A stretch of DNA of 64,000 bases from Zobellia roscoffensis (GCF_015330165.1 NZ_JADDXT010000002.1:2631646-2695645); one strand, 5' to 3'. Shown: positions 26,349 through 35,929, counted from the first letter of the stretch. Numbers and translations: made by a program. The notes: a model not told the origin generated them from the sequence alone.

Positions 26349-26897
26349 ATGAGTGCTAAAAAAGGAAAAGTTCAAGAAGCGATAGACGAAAAATTGTTAG
26401 AAGAAAGAAAAGTCTTCTTATGGGGCATGGTAGATGATGATTCTGCTAAGCACGTTATAGATCGTTTATTGTATTTAGATATGCAGAATAATAAAGAAAT
26501 ACAATTATACATTAATAGTCCAGGTGGTTATGTTACTTCTGGTTTTGCTATGTATGATATCATAAAATCGCTAAAAAGCCCTGTTTCTACAATCTGTACG
26601 GGCCTTGCTGCTTCTATGGGTTCTATTTTACTTTCTGTAGGAAAAAAAGGTAGAAGGTTTATTCAGCCGCATGCACAGGTTATGATTCACCAACCTAGTG
26701 GTGGAGCGCGAGGACAAGCTTCAAATATTGAAATTCAAGCCAAAGAAATAATCAAGACCAAAGAATTGAGTGCCCGTATTTTGGCAGATAATTGTGGTCA
26801 AGATTATGAAAAAGTATTGAAAGATTTTGATAGAGATTATTGGATGAATGCCGAAGAATCGATTGCATACGGCATCGTAGATGGTATTTTAGAATAG
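26349..26897 (+). CDS. ClpP-like ATP-dependent protease proteolytic subunit
   Basis: 182 residues. The Ser-His-Asp triad is S89 (LAASMGS), H114 (MIHQPSGG) and D163 (DRDYWM), with spacings of 25 and 49 as in E. coli ClpP. The oxyanion region INSPGGYVTSG is at 55-65. The product would form the barrel that degrades proteins fed by a Clp ATPase. Flavobacteria often carry two clpP genes. This one lacks an adjacent trigger factor or clpX, so it may be the secondary paralogue; that is inference. It is monocistronic, with its own promoter and a strong terminator. Confidence 0.9.
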   Translation: MSAKKGKVQEAIDEKLLEERKVFLWGMVDDDSAKHVIDRLLYLDMQNNKEIQLYINSPGGYVTSGFAMYDIIKSLKSPVSTICTGLAASMGSILLSVGKKGRRFIQPHAQVMIHQPSGGARGQASNIEIQAKEIIKTKELSARILADNCGQDYEKVLKDFDRDYWMNAEESIAYGIVDGILE

Positions 26898-27213
26898 TAA
26901 TTTCTATTTTAGAAAAAGAAGAAAGTCCTTCGTAATTAAGAATTATGAAGGACTTTTTTTTGGATATAGATATACGCTATCTCGGGATTTTTATTGTATT
27001 TACAGGGTAATAACCTTAGAGGGTGTTCTACTTTTGTTAAAAAAACAGTAAATTCAAAACTAAAGAAACGACGGTTTTAATTTTTTAAACCCGACAGTTT
27101 GGAAAGTTCATATGAATAACAAAGTAGGATGTTTATGTGGACAATTAGTGCGTGTTTAGAGACTGTTTTTAGAATTTAGTACATTTACGTTTTTCTCATC
27201 ATCTTAAATTAAT
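26898..27213. other. Intergenic region before the kynurenine monooxygenase gene
   Basis: The 316 bases hold the clpP terminator at the left and no gene. TACATTTA at 27180-27187 is one base off TAnnTTTG and lies 26 bp before the ATG at 27214; it is a weak promoter candidate. Confidence 0.5.
26922..26961 (+). terminator. Strong terminator after the clpP-like gene
   Basis: A 16 bp stem (26922-26937 with 26941-26956, one G-T wobble) has a 3 nt loop and a run of T from 26953 to 26961. Confidence 0.88.
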
Positions 27214-28554
27214 ATGAAACAAACCTCCAAAAACATAGCCATTATTGGTTCAGGCCTTGTCGGCTCATTATTGGCCATTTATCTCAAAAAAATGGGCCAT
27301 ACCATTACTGTTTTTGATAGAAGACCGGATATTAGGAATATAAAATTCTCTGGTCGTTCTATAAACCTGGCAATGAGTAATAGAGGTTGGCAGTCTTTGG
27401 CCGAAGTTGGTATAGAAGAAGAAATTAAGAAAATTGCTATTCCTTTGGATAAACGTGCTATGCACGTAATAGACAAACCTATATATTTTCAAAAGTACGG
27501 GAAAGAGGGAGAGGCTATATGGTCTATTTCCAGAGGCGTACTGAATAAAAAAATGATAAATCTAGCGGAAGAGGCCGGTGTGGAGTTTCGTTTTAACGAG
27601 AAGGTCTGGGACGTGGACCTGCCTGAAGCTACTTTGTATACTGGAGAGACCGAGAAAGACGAGTGGAAAGAATACAATTACGATATAATTTTTGGTTGTG
27701 ATGGTGCCTTTTCCCGTGTACGGCACAAAATGCAACGTCGTAGCCGATTTGATTATTCACAAGATTTTATAGATGTAGGATATAAGGAGCTTTCAATCCC
27801 GGCCAATGAAGATGGCACTCATAAATTAGATAAAAACTCGTTTCATATTTGGCCTAGAGGTAAATTTATGTTGATTGCCATGCCTAATATAGATGGCAGT
27901 TTTACGTGTACTTTGTTTATGCCGTTTGAGGGAGAGGTGTCTTTTGATAGTCTTAAAACCAAAGGACAGGCTAAATCTTTCTTTAAAACCTATTTTCCTA
28001 ACGTGAGAAAGGAGATTGAGAACCTAACGGAGGATTTCTTCAAAAATCCAACAAGTGCTATGGTGACCATGAAATGCTATCCTTGGACCTATTGGGATAA
28101 AGTGGCTCTTGTAGGTGATTCTGCTCATGCCATAGTGCCTTTTTATGGACAGGGTATGAATGCTGGTTTTGAAGATATTTTTATTCTGAAACAAAAGATT
28201 AACAAGTATGGCGATGATTGGGAAGCTGTTTTTAACGAATATCAAGAAGAGCGCAAACCCAATGCAGATGCTATTGCAGAATTAAGCTATCGGAATTTTG
28301 TTGAGATGAGCAGTAAGACGGCAGACCCAAAGTTTCTATTACAGAAAAAAATCGAAAAGCATTTTGCTGGTTTGCATCCAGACAAGTGGATTCCTGCGTA
28401 TTCTAGGGTTACTTTTTCTAATAGATCTTATTCGGAAGCACTTGCTCTTGGTGATGAGCAGGAAAAGGTGATGCAAGAGGTGATGCAAATACCAAATATT
28501 GAAGAAAAATGGGATAGTAAAGAAGTTGAGAACAAAATATTGGGGCTTCTGTAA
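27214..28554 (+). CDS. kmo: Kynurenine 3-monooxygenase
   Basis: 446 residues. This FAD enzyme hydroxylates kynurenine to 3-hydroxykynurenine using NADPH and oxygen. The FAD dinucleotide motif is IIGSGLVGSLLAIYLKKMGH at about 10-29. The second FAD motif is VALVGDSAHAIVPFYGQGMN near 299-318, and GRSINLAMSNRGW (about 47-59) is typical of this branch. The product feeds kynureninase (18010-19281). A membrane segment like that of the eukaryotic enzyme is not obvious. The gene is monocistronic and convergent with the coiled-coil protein gene. Confidence 0.93.
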   Translation: MKQTSKNIAIIGSGLVGSLLAIYLKKMGHTITVFDRRPDIRNIKFSGRSINLAMSNRGWQSLAEVGIEEEIKKIAIPLDKRAMHVIDKPIYFQKYGKEGEAIWSISRGVLNKKMINLAEEAGVEFRFNEKVWDVDLPEATLYTGETEKDEWKEYNYDIIFGCDGAFSRVRHKMQRRSRFDYSQDFIDVGYKELSIPANEDGTHKLDKNSFHIWPRGKFMLIAMPNIDGSFTCTLFMPFEGEVSFDSLKTKGQAKSFFKTYFPNVRKEIENLTEDFFKNPTSAMVTMKCYPWTYWDKVALVGDSAHAIVPFYGQGMNAGFEDIFILKQKINKYGDDWEAVFNEYQEERKPNADAIAELSYRNFVEMSSKTADPKFLLQKKIEKHFAGLHPDKWIPAYSRVTFSNRSYSEALALGDEQEKVMQEVMQIPNIEEKWDSKEVENKILGLL

Positions 28555-28601
28555 TTTCTATGATGCTATAGCGTACGTCGTTAAAATAAAAGTTTAGCAA
28601 C

Positions 28602-28635
28602 AAAAAAAGCCACCTACTTAATAATAGATGGCTTT
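28602..28635 (-). terminator. Terminator for the coiled-coil/Nif3 operon
   Basis: Arms 28606-28616 and 28625-28635 pair fully on the minus strand (one G-U), but with an A-C mismatch on the plus strand. The T-run also lies on the minus-strand 3' side (plus-strand A-run 28602-28608). Confidence 0.7.
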
Positions 28636-28656
28636 AATTTATTTGGTAAAAGGTTG

Positions 28657-29436
28657 TTACATTTTAGTAAACATCTTACCCATTTTTTCTTGTTCTTCTT
28701 CAGCTAGAACTGGATCAACTAAAATTCTACCACTGTGTTCATCAGTAATAATTTTTTTACGAGAAGCAATTTCAACCTGTACCTGTGGAGGAATAGTAAA
28801 GAAAGAACCACCTGATGCACCTCTTTCAATTGGCACTACTGCCAAACCATTTTTTACATTATTACGGATACGAGTATAAGCCTTAACTAAGCGCTCCTCT
28901 ATCTCGTTTTGGTATTTTTCAGACTGCTCAATAAGTGCTTTTTCTTCTTTTTCGGTCTCGGCCAAAATAGCATCAAGTTCACTTTTCTTATGCTTCAAAT
29001 GCGACTCACGTTCAGACAAACGCTCTTTTGTATCGGAAACAACAGATTTCTTCTGCTCTATTTGAGCTTTAAACTCTTTAATGTTCTTATCAGCCAATTG
29101 AATTTCTAGTTCTTGAAATTCAAGTTCTTTGCTAATAGAGTTGAACTCTCTACTGTTCCGAACATTTTTTTGTTGTTCTGTATATTTCTTAATGAGTGCT
29201 TTGGCCTCATCTATAAGATTCTTTTTTGCACCAATCTCAAAATTGATAGTCTCAACATCTGTTTTCAACTTGTCCAACCTTGTTTTAAGACCAAGAACGT
29301 CATCTTCTAAATCTTCTACTTCTAAAGGAAGTTCGCCTCGTACATTACGTATTTCATCTACTCTTGAATCAATCAATTGCAAGTCGTACAATGCCCTTAA
29401 CTTTTCCTCTACCGTTGCTTCTGATTTTTTTGCCAT
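28657..29436 (-). CDS. Coiled-coil protein of the zinc-ribbon (CT398-like) family, cysteines lost
   Basis: 259 residues. A long helical coiled coil (about 10-190) is followed by a small C-terminal domain containing IPPQVQVEIASRKKII and SGRILVDP. Relatives carry a four-cysteine zinc ribbon at this place (C-x2-C before IPPQ and C-x2-C before GRI). Here those positions read ASGGS and DEHSG, and the protein has no cysteine at all. The ribbon is therefore probably metal-free but kept. The gene begins 5 bp after the Nif3-like stop, so they are co-transcribed. Function is unknown. Confidence 0.8.
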   Translation of the reverse strand: MAKKSEATVEEKLRALYDLQLIDSRVDEIRNVRGELPLEVEDLEDDVLGLKTRLDKLKTDVETINFEIGAKKNLIDEAKALIKKYTEQQKNVRNSREFNSISKELEFQELEIQLADKNIKEFKAQIEQKKSVVSDTKERLSERESHLKHKKSELDAILAETEKEEKALIEQSEKYQNEIEERLVKAYTRIRNNVKNGLAVVPIERGASGGSFFTIPPQVQVEIASRKKIITDEHSGRILVDPVLAEEEQEKMGKMFTKM

Positions 29437-29441
29437 ATATT

Positions 29442-30536
29442 TTATAAATACTTGATGGGATTGGTTTTACTTTCCGATAAACGGATTGCAAAATTAGGGA
29501 TTTTTTTTGTAAGATAGTCAACTAAAAGGTTTTTTGTAAACTGCTCGCTTTCATAGTGTCCGATATCTGCAATTATCATTTTGCCTTCTGCTTTATAAAA
29601 ATCGTGGTATTTTATGTCTGCTGTGACCAAAATATCAGCTCCTGAAGCTTTTGCAGCTTCAATGGCAAAAGCACCGCTACCTCCTAAAACAGCTACTTTT
29701 TGAACCTTTTCACCTAATAATTGAGAATGACGTATGCCTTCTGCACCCATTTTTTGTTTTACATCTCTTAAAAAAGAGATGTCATTTACCGGTTTTGGAA
29801 GGTCTCCAATCATACCCATACCAATATTTTGATTGGTGTTTTCTAAAGTAATGACCTCATAAGCTACCTCTTCATAGGGGTGAGAGGTAAAAAGAGCTTT
29901 CATAACTCTTGCCTGGTGAATTTTTGAAAAAGAGACATTTAATTGAGCCTCTTCCTCAAAATGTGTTTTTCCGATTTCCCCTATTGTAGGATTTGCATTT
30001 TCTTCAGCCTTATAGCTACCTGTTCCTTTGGTGCTAAAGCTGCAATTGCTATAATTGCCAATATTTCCCGCTCCAGCGTTAAAAAGTGCTTCCCTAAGGG
30101 TTTCAGCATCCTTTACAGGTACGTATGTAGTTAACTTTTTGATTGTTTCTTTCTGGGGAACCAATATTTGTGGATTTTTTATCCCAAGAACTTCGCAGAT
30201 TTTAGCATTTACGCCTTGTGGTACATTATCTAAAGCAGTATGCATACTATAAATGGCAATATCATTTTTTATAGCCTTTATGACCACGCGTTCTACATAA
30301 GATTTTCCGGTCAATTTTTTTAAACCTCCAAAAATAATAGGATGAAAGCTAACAATGAGGTTGCAATTTAGCTCAATAGCTTCGTCAACAACATTCTCTA
30401 AAGTGTCTAAGGTCACAAGTACTCCAGAAACTTCTACATTGGCACTACCTACCAATAAGCCCACATTGTCAAAACTTTCGGCATAGGGTAGGGGGGCTAA
30501 ATCTTCGATTATATCTGTAACTTCTTTTACGGTCAT
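29442..30536 (-). CDS. Nif3-like dinuclear metal centre protein (GTP cyclohydrolase 1 type 2 family)
   Basis: 364 residues, the long bacterial form with a central insert of about 100 residues (PII-like/CutA-like domain, near 125-230). Metal-binding histidines are visible in SFHPIIFGG at about 63-71, in MHTALDN, and near the C-terminus in DIGHYESEQF. The reaction is not established for the family, in spite of the old cyclohydrolase name. It is first in a two-gene unit with the coiled-coil protein, a pairing commonly seen in Bacteroidota, and divergent from lpxK with 47 bp between them. Confidence 0.88.
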   Translation of the reverse strand: MTVKEVTDIIEDLAPLPYAESFDNVGLLVGSANVEVSGVLVTLDTLENVVDEAIELNCNLIVSFHPIIFGGLKKLTGKSYVERVVIKAIKNDIAIYSMHTALDNVPQGVNAKICEVLGIKNPQILVPQKETIKKLTTYVPVKDAETLREALFNAGAGNIGNYSNCSFSTKGTGSYKAEENANPTIGEIGKTHFEEEAQLNVSFSKIHQARVMKALFTSHPYEEVAYEVITLENTNQNIGMGMIGDLPKPVNDISFLRDVKQKMGAEGIRHSQLLGEKVQKVAVLGGSGAFAIEAAKASGADILVTADIKYHDFYKAEGKMIIADIGHYESEQFTKNLLVDYLTKKIPNFAIRLSESKTNPIKYL

Positions 30537-30583
30537 ACGTATTTTTATGAGGTCTAAAGATAAAATATTATAATTTCGCCTTT

Positions 30584-31582
30584 GTGCAAGTACTTAGAAA
30601 AATATTATTTCCCGTTTCATTGGTTTACGCTTTGGTGGTTTACATTAGGAATTACTTCTATGATAAGGGAGTTTTAAGTTCCAAAAGCTTTAAAACGCCT
30701 ACAATATGTATAGGTAATTTAAGTGCCGGTGGTACTGGTAAAACACCAATGGTAGAGTTATTGGTGGCTATGTTAAAGGAGACTTCTAAAGTAGCGGTAC
30801 TGAGTAGAGGCTATCGCAGAAAATCAAAAGGTTTTGTTCTAGCAGACGAAAATGCTACAGTAGATTCTCTGGGTGATGAACCTTTCCAGATTTTTTCTAA
30901 GTTTCCGGATATTACATTGGCAGTAGATGCGGACAGAAGAAACGGAATAACAATTCTTGAAGATCAGGTAAAACCAGAAGTCATTTTATTGGATGATGCC
31001 TATCAACATAGAAAAGTGAAATGCGACTTTTCTATTCTCTTAACTTCTTTTGGTGACCTGTATGTTTATGATTGGTATCTGCCAACAGGGAACTTAAGGG
31101 ATAGTAAGAAGGAAGCGGGTAGGGCGCAGGTTATTGTTGTAACCAAATGCCCGAAAGACTTAAGTGATCAAGCAAAGAAAGCCATAACTATAAAGTTGAA
31201 ACCAGAGTCTCACCAACAAGTATTGTTCTCTTACTTGGCTTATGATGATACTTTAAGGACAATTGATAGTTCAACATCATTGGAGGAGTTAAAATTGAAA
31301 GAAGTTACGCTTGTGACGGGTATTGCTAATCCTAAGCCATTGGTGGAATATTTAAAATCGGAAAGATTAAAATTTGAACATCTAAAATTTAAGGACCACC
31401 ACGATTTCAGCGAGACGGAATTAACCCAACTGAGACAAAAGAAATGTATTCTAACTACAGAAAAAGATTTTGTACGCCTTAAGAATAAGGTCGATAACCT
31501 TTATTTTATTCCAGTACAGCATCGGTTTTTTGATGATGGAGAAACGGTCTTAAAGCGAACGCTAGAAGAATTTATGAAGTAG
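30584..31582 (+). CDS. lpxK: Tetraacyldisaccharide 4'-kinase
   Basis: 332 residues from GTG 30584. The N-terminus LRKILFPVSLVYALVVYIRN is a membrane anchor typical of the family, and no ATG preserves it. The P-loop is GNLSAGGTGKT at 44-54. SRGYRRKSKG and LLDDAYQHRKV are further conserved segments. LpxK adds the 4'-phosphate to the lipid A precursor at the inner membrane, so the organism makes lipopolysaccharide. TAATTTCG at 30571-30578, one base off the -7 consensus, ends five bases before the GTG. The stop overlaps the convergent histidine kinase gene by 11 bp. Confidence 0.92.
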   Translation: MQVLRKILFPVSLVYALVVYIRNYFYDKGVLSSKSFKTPTICIGNLSAGGTGKTPMVELLVAMLKETSKVAVLSRGYRRKSKGFVLADENATVDSLGDEPFQIFSKFPDITLAVDADRRNGITILEDQVKPEVILLDDAYQHRKVKCDFSILLTSFGDLYVYDWYLPTGNLRDSKKEAGRAQVIVVTKCPKDLSDQAKKAITIKLKPESHQQVLFSYLAYDDTLRTIDSSTSLEELKLKEVTLVTGIANPKPLVEYLKSERLKFEHLKFKDHHDFSETELTQLRQKKCILTTEKDFVRLKNKVDNLYFIPVQHRFFDDGETVLKRTLEEFMK

Positions 31583-33800
31583 TATTCTTAAGTTCTTTCT
31601 TATTAAAAATATTCTCACCTATTTTTTGATAGAACACCTCAGGTTTAAAAGGTTTGGTAATTACGTCATTACAACCTGCGGCATAGAAACTCTCTAAACT
31701 ATCGTCCAAAGAAATAGCCGTAAGTGCAATTATAGGAGTGACAATATCAAATTTACGAATTTCAATTGTGGCTTCTTCTCCACCAATGCCTGGCATATGA
31801 ATATCCATTAAAATAGCATCGTAATAGTTCTCACGAGCCATATCAATTGCTTCACCGCCATTATTGGCAATGTCGCTCGTGATCTCTTTTTTGGTCAGCA
31901 TTTTTTTGGTGATAACCTGGTTTATTTTGTTGTCTTCAACAATTAAAATGTTCAGGTCTTTAAAGTTGAAGTCTTGCGGAGTTACTTCAAACGGAATGTC
32001 ATCAACAAGGCTATCCTTGCCTTTCATTTCTAGTTCAAAGAAAAATGAACTTCCCACACCTAAGGCACTTTCTAATTCTATATTGCTCTCAAACAGCCCA
32101 AGTAAACTTTTTACAATAGTAAGCCCAAGTCCAGTGCCACCATACTCTCGGTTTATTTGTATAGAGCCCTGTTCAAAACCATCAAATATGTTCTGTTGTT
32201 GTTCTTTAGCAATCCCTATACCGTTATCTTTTACCTCAAAATAAAGTGTAACATCATCATCAACTTTTTTTATGACTTTGGCAATAACCTTCACTTCGCC
32301 TCCTTTTGTGAATTTTAAGGCGTTACCTACCAAATTCAAGAAAATCTGAGAGAGTTTTAGTGGGTCGCTCATTAAGTGATAAGGAATATTCTTATCGTAA
32401 TCCAAGGTTAAAGTGGTTTTGTTACTTTGTGCACTTTGCTTAAGGGAGTCTATAACTTCTTGAAGTACTTTTTTCAAGTTGAACTCTACATTAAGCGGTT
32501 CTAGTTTGTCCGCATCAATTTTGTTAATCTGTAGAATGTCATTAATGAAATTCAATAGGTAGTCTCCAGAGAATTTCAAGGCTTTTAAGTGTTCTTTTTG
32601 CCCTTTGCTAGGGTTCTCTTCTAACAGTAAGTGCGTAAGCCCTGTAACGGCGTAAAGCGGTGTTCTAAGTTCATGGCTAACGGTAGATAAGAAATTAGTC
32701 TTAGCTTCCATGGCGGTTACCGCAGCATCTCTAGCAGCTTTTAATTCGTTGTTTTTGGTCTGCAACAAATCATTTGTCTTTAGCTTGATTTGATTGTTCC
32801 TAAATAAAGAAACAGCCAAAAGTGTAATAATCGTCAATAGGGCAGAGGTAAGTATGGCCGTAATATCAGATTTGTTCTTTGATTCGTTCAGTTCTTCAAT
32901 TTTTTGTTCTTGGCGCTTTATTTCATCGCTCATAAAATCGAACTGAATTTTTTCTGCAGTTTTAGCTTCGGTCTTCATTTTAGCAATATTGAAGAGCGAG
33001 TCGCGAATATGTAATAGGTTTCGGTTGTTGGTTAATGATTTATCGTATTCTCCTAGTCTTTCGTATACTGTAGTCAACATTTCATTGGCTTCCCAGATTT
33101 CTTTAAAAAACTTATTCTTTTTAGCCAGTTTAAGTGCATTTTCACCATTTTCAGCACTTTCCTTTAATTTTTCAGTATTTAGATTTAGTTGAGCTAAGCC
33201 CAGTTGTGCTCTAGTGGCCAGGTAATCACTTTCGTAAATATCCGTATTGATTATTAGGGAGTTGAAATTTTTTGCAGCACTTTCAAACTTTTCTAATTTT
33301 AAGAATATATTGCCTTCTGCAAGTAAGATATTATTGAAGAAATTACGATCGTTATTTAGCTGTTTGGCTTCATTAAGCATGAAAATAGCCTGAAAATTTT
33401 TATCGTCATGAAAAAGTAGAATAGCCTCAATATACTTCTGCATAGCGTTACCATAAGGATATTCTATGTCCTTTAAGAGTGCCTTGGCTCTGTCCCAATA
33501 AAAATAGGTGGTTTCTTCCTTTTTAAGTTTAAGATAGACTAGGGCAAATTTGTGATAGCAGTCTATGAGTGCTTTTACGTCTTCATTTTCCTCCGCTACT
33601 TTTGACGCTTTTTCCAAAGCCTCAAGAGCTAAATCTGTTTGGTCTCTATTACGATATGCTCGTGCTTCTTCAAAATAAATACGTACGTCATTATTTTCAA
33701 CTGCAAGAGTGTCTTGGGCCATTCCGTTTTGGGTAACCCAAATCAATACGAAAATCGATAGTATCTTTTTTAAGTCGATATGTAGAAAATCAAGATTCAA
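31572..33800 (-). CDS. TPR-containing hybrid sensor histidine kinase/response regulator
   Basis: 742 residues starting at TTG 33800. That TTG overlaps the GAPDH stop as TTGA, and the next Met is residue 27, after the signal segment. Order: signal peptide (1-29), TPR-like helices (about 38-270), one membrane helix (314-333), coiled linker, HisKA with H376 (STVSHELRTPL), HATPase with N493, DNGIGI (525-530) and GGTGLGL, then a receiver domain with D666 and K716. The periplasmic TPR sensor suggests response to an envelope or peptide signal. A separate output regulator is not adjacent. Translation is probably coupled to GAPDH. Confidence 0.9.
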   Translation of the reverse strand: MNLDFLHIDLKKILSIFVLIWVTQNGMAQDTLAVENNDVRIYFEEARAYRNRDQTDLALEALEKASKVAEENEDVKALIDCYHKFALVYLKLKKEETTYFYWDRAKALLKDIEYPYGNAMQKYIEAILLFHDDKNFQAIFMLNEAKQLNNDRNFFNNILLAEGNIFLKLEKFESAAKNFNSLIINTDIYESDYLATRAQLGLAQLNLNTEKLKESAENGENALKLAKKNKFFKEIWEANEMLTTVYERLGEYDKSLTNNRNLLHIRDSLFNIAKMKTEAKTAEKIQFDFMSDEIKRQEQKIEELNESKNKSDITAILTSALLTIITLLAVSLFRNNQIKLKTNDLLQTKNNELKAARDAAVTAMEAKTNFLSTVSHELRTPLYAVTGLTHLLLEENPSKGQKEHLKALKFSGDYLLNFINDILQINKIDADKLEPLNVEFNLKKVLQEVIDSLKQSAQSNKTTLTLDYDKNIPYHLMSDPLKLSQIFLNLVGNALKFTKGGEVKVIAKVIKKVDDDVTLYFEVKDNGIGIAKEQQQNIFDGFEQGSIQINREYGGTGLGLTIVKSLLGLFESNIELESALGVGSSFFFELEMKGKDSLVDDIPFEVTPQDFNFKDLNILIVEDNKINQVITKKMLTKKEITSDIANNGGEAIDMARENYYDAILMDIHMPGIGGEEATIEIRKFDIVTPIIALTAISLDDSLESFYAAGCNDVITKPFKPEVFYQKIGENIFNKKELKNTTS

Positions 33801-34807
33801 ACGTAATTATTTCGTGTCAAAACTAAAATAAGGTCAATTAGTCTGCTGCTATAACCGGTTTCGTTATCATACCAACCGATTATCTTCACCATTTTACCGA
33901 TAACCGAAGTCATCATAGAGTCAAACGTACAAGAGTAATAACTATTGTTTATGTCTATAGATACTATAGGGTCTTCTGTATATAAAAGTATGTTTTTTAG
34001 CTCTTTATCGGATTTTTCTTTGAAAATAGTGTTTATTTGGTCTATAGATGTTTCGCTTTTAACATTAAAGGTTATATCTGTTAAGGATCCATTGGGTACA
34101 GGAACGCGAATTCCGCAACCTCCAATTACATCGGCCAGATGGGGAAAAATTTTGGTAAGTGCTTTTGCTGCACCTGTAGTAGTAGGTACAATTGACTGCG
34201 ATGCTGCCCGAGCTCTCCTTAAATCATGATGCGGTTGGTCATGTAAGCTCTGATCAGAGGTGTATGAATGTATAGTGGTAATGTAAGCCTGTTCAACACC
34301 GCATAGCTCATCAATTACCTTAATCATAGGAGCCGCATTGTTTGTGGTACAAGATGCGTTTGAAATAATATTATCATTTGCATTTAACGAAGTTTCGTTA
34401 ATACCCATGACAATCATTTTTATGTCATCATCTATGGGAGGTGCAGATAAAATCACTTTTTTGGCACCGTTTACCAAATGAGGTTCTAGGCTTTCTTTTG
34501 TTTTGAATTTACCGGAACATTCCACAACAATATCTACATCATGATCAGACCACTTTATATCAATTGGTGTTTTATGGTTGGTTAGGGTTATGTTCTTGTC
34601 ATTAACAACAATGGTATTGTCTTTATATGTAACTTGATGATCGAAAACCCCATGAATACTATCATATTTCAATAAATGTGATAGTGTTCGGGCATCTGCC
34701 AAATCATTTATGGCAACTACGTTTAGGTTGGGGTGAGCATCTAAAAGCCTAAAGAGTGTTCGACCTATTCGGCCAAATCCGTTAATGCCTATATTGATCT
34801 TCTTCAT
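33797..34807 (-). CDS. Glyceraldehyde-3-phosphate dehydrogenase (type I)
   Basis: 336 residues. The NAD-binding motif INGFGRIGR is at 8-16. The catalytic cysteine is C153 in SNASCTTNN and the general base is H180 in TTIHSYTSD. The usual sequence after the cysteine is TTNC-L/I, but here it is TTNNA, so the secondary cysteine is replaced by Asn. The enzyme interconverts glyceraldehyde 3-phosphate and 1,3-bisphosphoglycerate in glycolysis or gluconeogenesis; direction and cofactor preference are not clear. The gene overlaps the following kinase gene by 4 bp, an unusual partner. Confidence 0.93.
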   Translation of the reverse strand: MKKINIGINGFGRIGRTLFRLLDAHPNLNVVAINDLADARTLSHLLKYDSIHGVFDHQVTYKDNTIVVNDKNITLTNHKTPIDIKWSDHDVDIVVECSGKFKTKESLEPHLVNGAKKVILSAPPIDDDIKMIVMGINETSLNANDNIISNASCTTNNAAPMIKVIDELCGVEQAYITTIHSYTSDQSLHDQPHHDLRRARAASQSIVPTTTGAAKALTKIFPHLADVIGGCGIRVPVPNGSLTDITFNVKSETSIDQINTIFKEKSDKELKNILLYTEDPIVSIDINNSYYSCTFDSMMTSVIGKMVKIIGWYDNETGYSSRLIDLILVLTRNNYV

Positions 34808-34839
34808 AGGGAAATTTGGAGCAAAGGGATAAAATTATC

Positions 34840-34847
34840 CAAAGCTA
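34840..34847 (-). promoter_or_regulatory. Likely -7 box for the GAPDH gene
   Basis: Minus-strand TAGCTTTG matches TAnnTTTG, 32 bp upstream of the ATG at 34807. No -33 match at normal spacing. Confidence 0.4.
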
Positions 34848-34882
34848 TTTTTCATTGTTGGGTAAAATTGTATTTGTCAATT

Positions 34883-35758
34883 TTAGTGAATGTGCTTGTG
34901 CGCTTTATAGGAAGATCGTACCAAAGCACCACTTTCTACATGTCTAAAGCCCATTTCTAGACCTATTTCTTCATACCTTTTAAATTGCTCCGGAAGAATA
35001 AATTCTTTTACGGGCAAGTGTTTTTTGGAAGGTTGAAGGTATTGACCTATGGTAACAACATCAACATTGGCATCTCGTAAATCCCGCATGGTTTCAATAA
35101 CTTCTTCTTCTAACTCACCTAAACCAAGCATGATTCCAGATTTGGTACGGTTTACGCCATTAGCACGTAAATAACGGAGCGCCTCAAGGCTACGCTCATA
35201 TTTTGCTTGTATCCGTACTTCACGAGTAAGTCTTTTAACGGTTTCCATGTTATGGGAAACAACCTCGGGACCTACTTCTATAATACGGTCTAAATGCCTT
35301 TCTATGCCTTGAAAATCAGGAATAAGAGTTTCAAGTGTGGTAGTTGGGTTCATTCTACGAATAGCCTTTACGGTCTCTGCCCAAATAATAGACCCCATAT
35401 CCTTTAAGTCGTCTCTATCTACTGAAGTAATAACAGCATGTTTAATGCCCATAATTTTAATGGAACGAGCCACTTTTTCAGGTTCGGCCCAATCTACCGT
35501 ATCGGGTCTGCCGGTCTGAACACCACAAAAACCACAAGAACGGGTACATACATTACCTAAAATCATAAATGTAGCAGTACCTTCTCCCCAGCATTCGCCC
35601 ATATTAGGGCAACTACCCGAGGTACAAATAGTGTGAAGGTCATATTTATCTACCAATCCTCTAAGTTGAGTATATTTTTTGCCTGTAGGAAGTTTAACTC
35701 TAAGCCATTTTGGCTTTCCCTTTGGAGGGATAACGTTGCCTATAGTATCTGTGCTCAT
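34883..35758 (-). CDS. lipA: Lipoyl synthase
   Basis: 291 residues from the ATG at 35758; a TTG frame seven codons longer overlaps the promoter box. This radical-SAM enzyme inserts two sulfurs into octanoyl groups of lipoate-dependent enzymes. The auxiliary cluster cysteines are C45, C50 and C56, and the radical-SAM cysteines C71, C75 and C78 (CTRSCGFC). The conserved RSSY motif sits near the C-terminus ([10 protein letters not shown]). Cytoplasmic; apparently monocistronic. lipB is not in the window. Confidence 0.96.
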   Translation of the reverse strand: MSTDTIGNVIPPKGKPKWLRVKLPTGKKYTQLRGLVDKYDLHTICTSGSCPNMGECWGEGTATFMILGNVCTRSCGFCGVQTGRPDTVDWAEPEKVARSIKIMGIKHAVITSVDRDDLKDMGSIIWAETVKAIRRMNPTTTLETLIPDFQGIERHLDRIIEVGPEVVSHNMETVKRLTREVRIQAKYERSLEALRYLRANGVNRTKSGIMLGLGELEEEVIETMRDLRDANVDVVTIGQYLQPSKKHLPVKEFILPEQFKRYEEIGLEMGFRHVESGALVRSSYKAHKHIH

Positions 35759-35776
35759 AATTGATGCAATTTTATA

Positions 35777-35784
35777 CAAATATA
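35777..35784 (-). promoter_or_regulatory. Likely -7 box for lipA
   Basis: Minus-strand TATATTTG matches TAnnTTTG, 18 bp upstream of the ATG at 35758. Confidence 0.45.
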
Positions 35785-35929
35785 CAATTTAGCTGTGCAG
35801 CACCGCTGTTATTGGGCTGTTTTTGCTTTTGCTTGAACTGTAATTCTTTGGAAATTAAAATTATAGCTGTTTTAAGCTGAAAGTAATATTTTTTTCAGGG
35901 TTAAATGGGTTGGAGGTATATTGGGAAAA

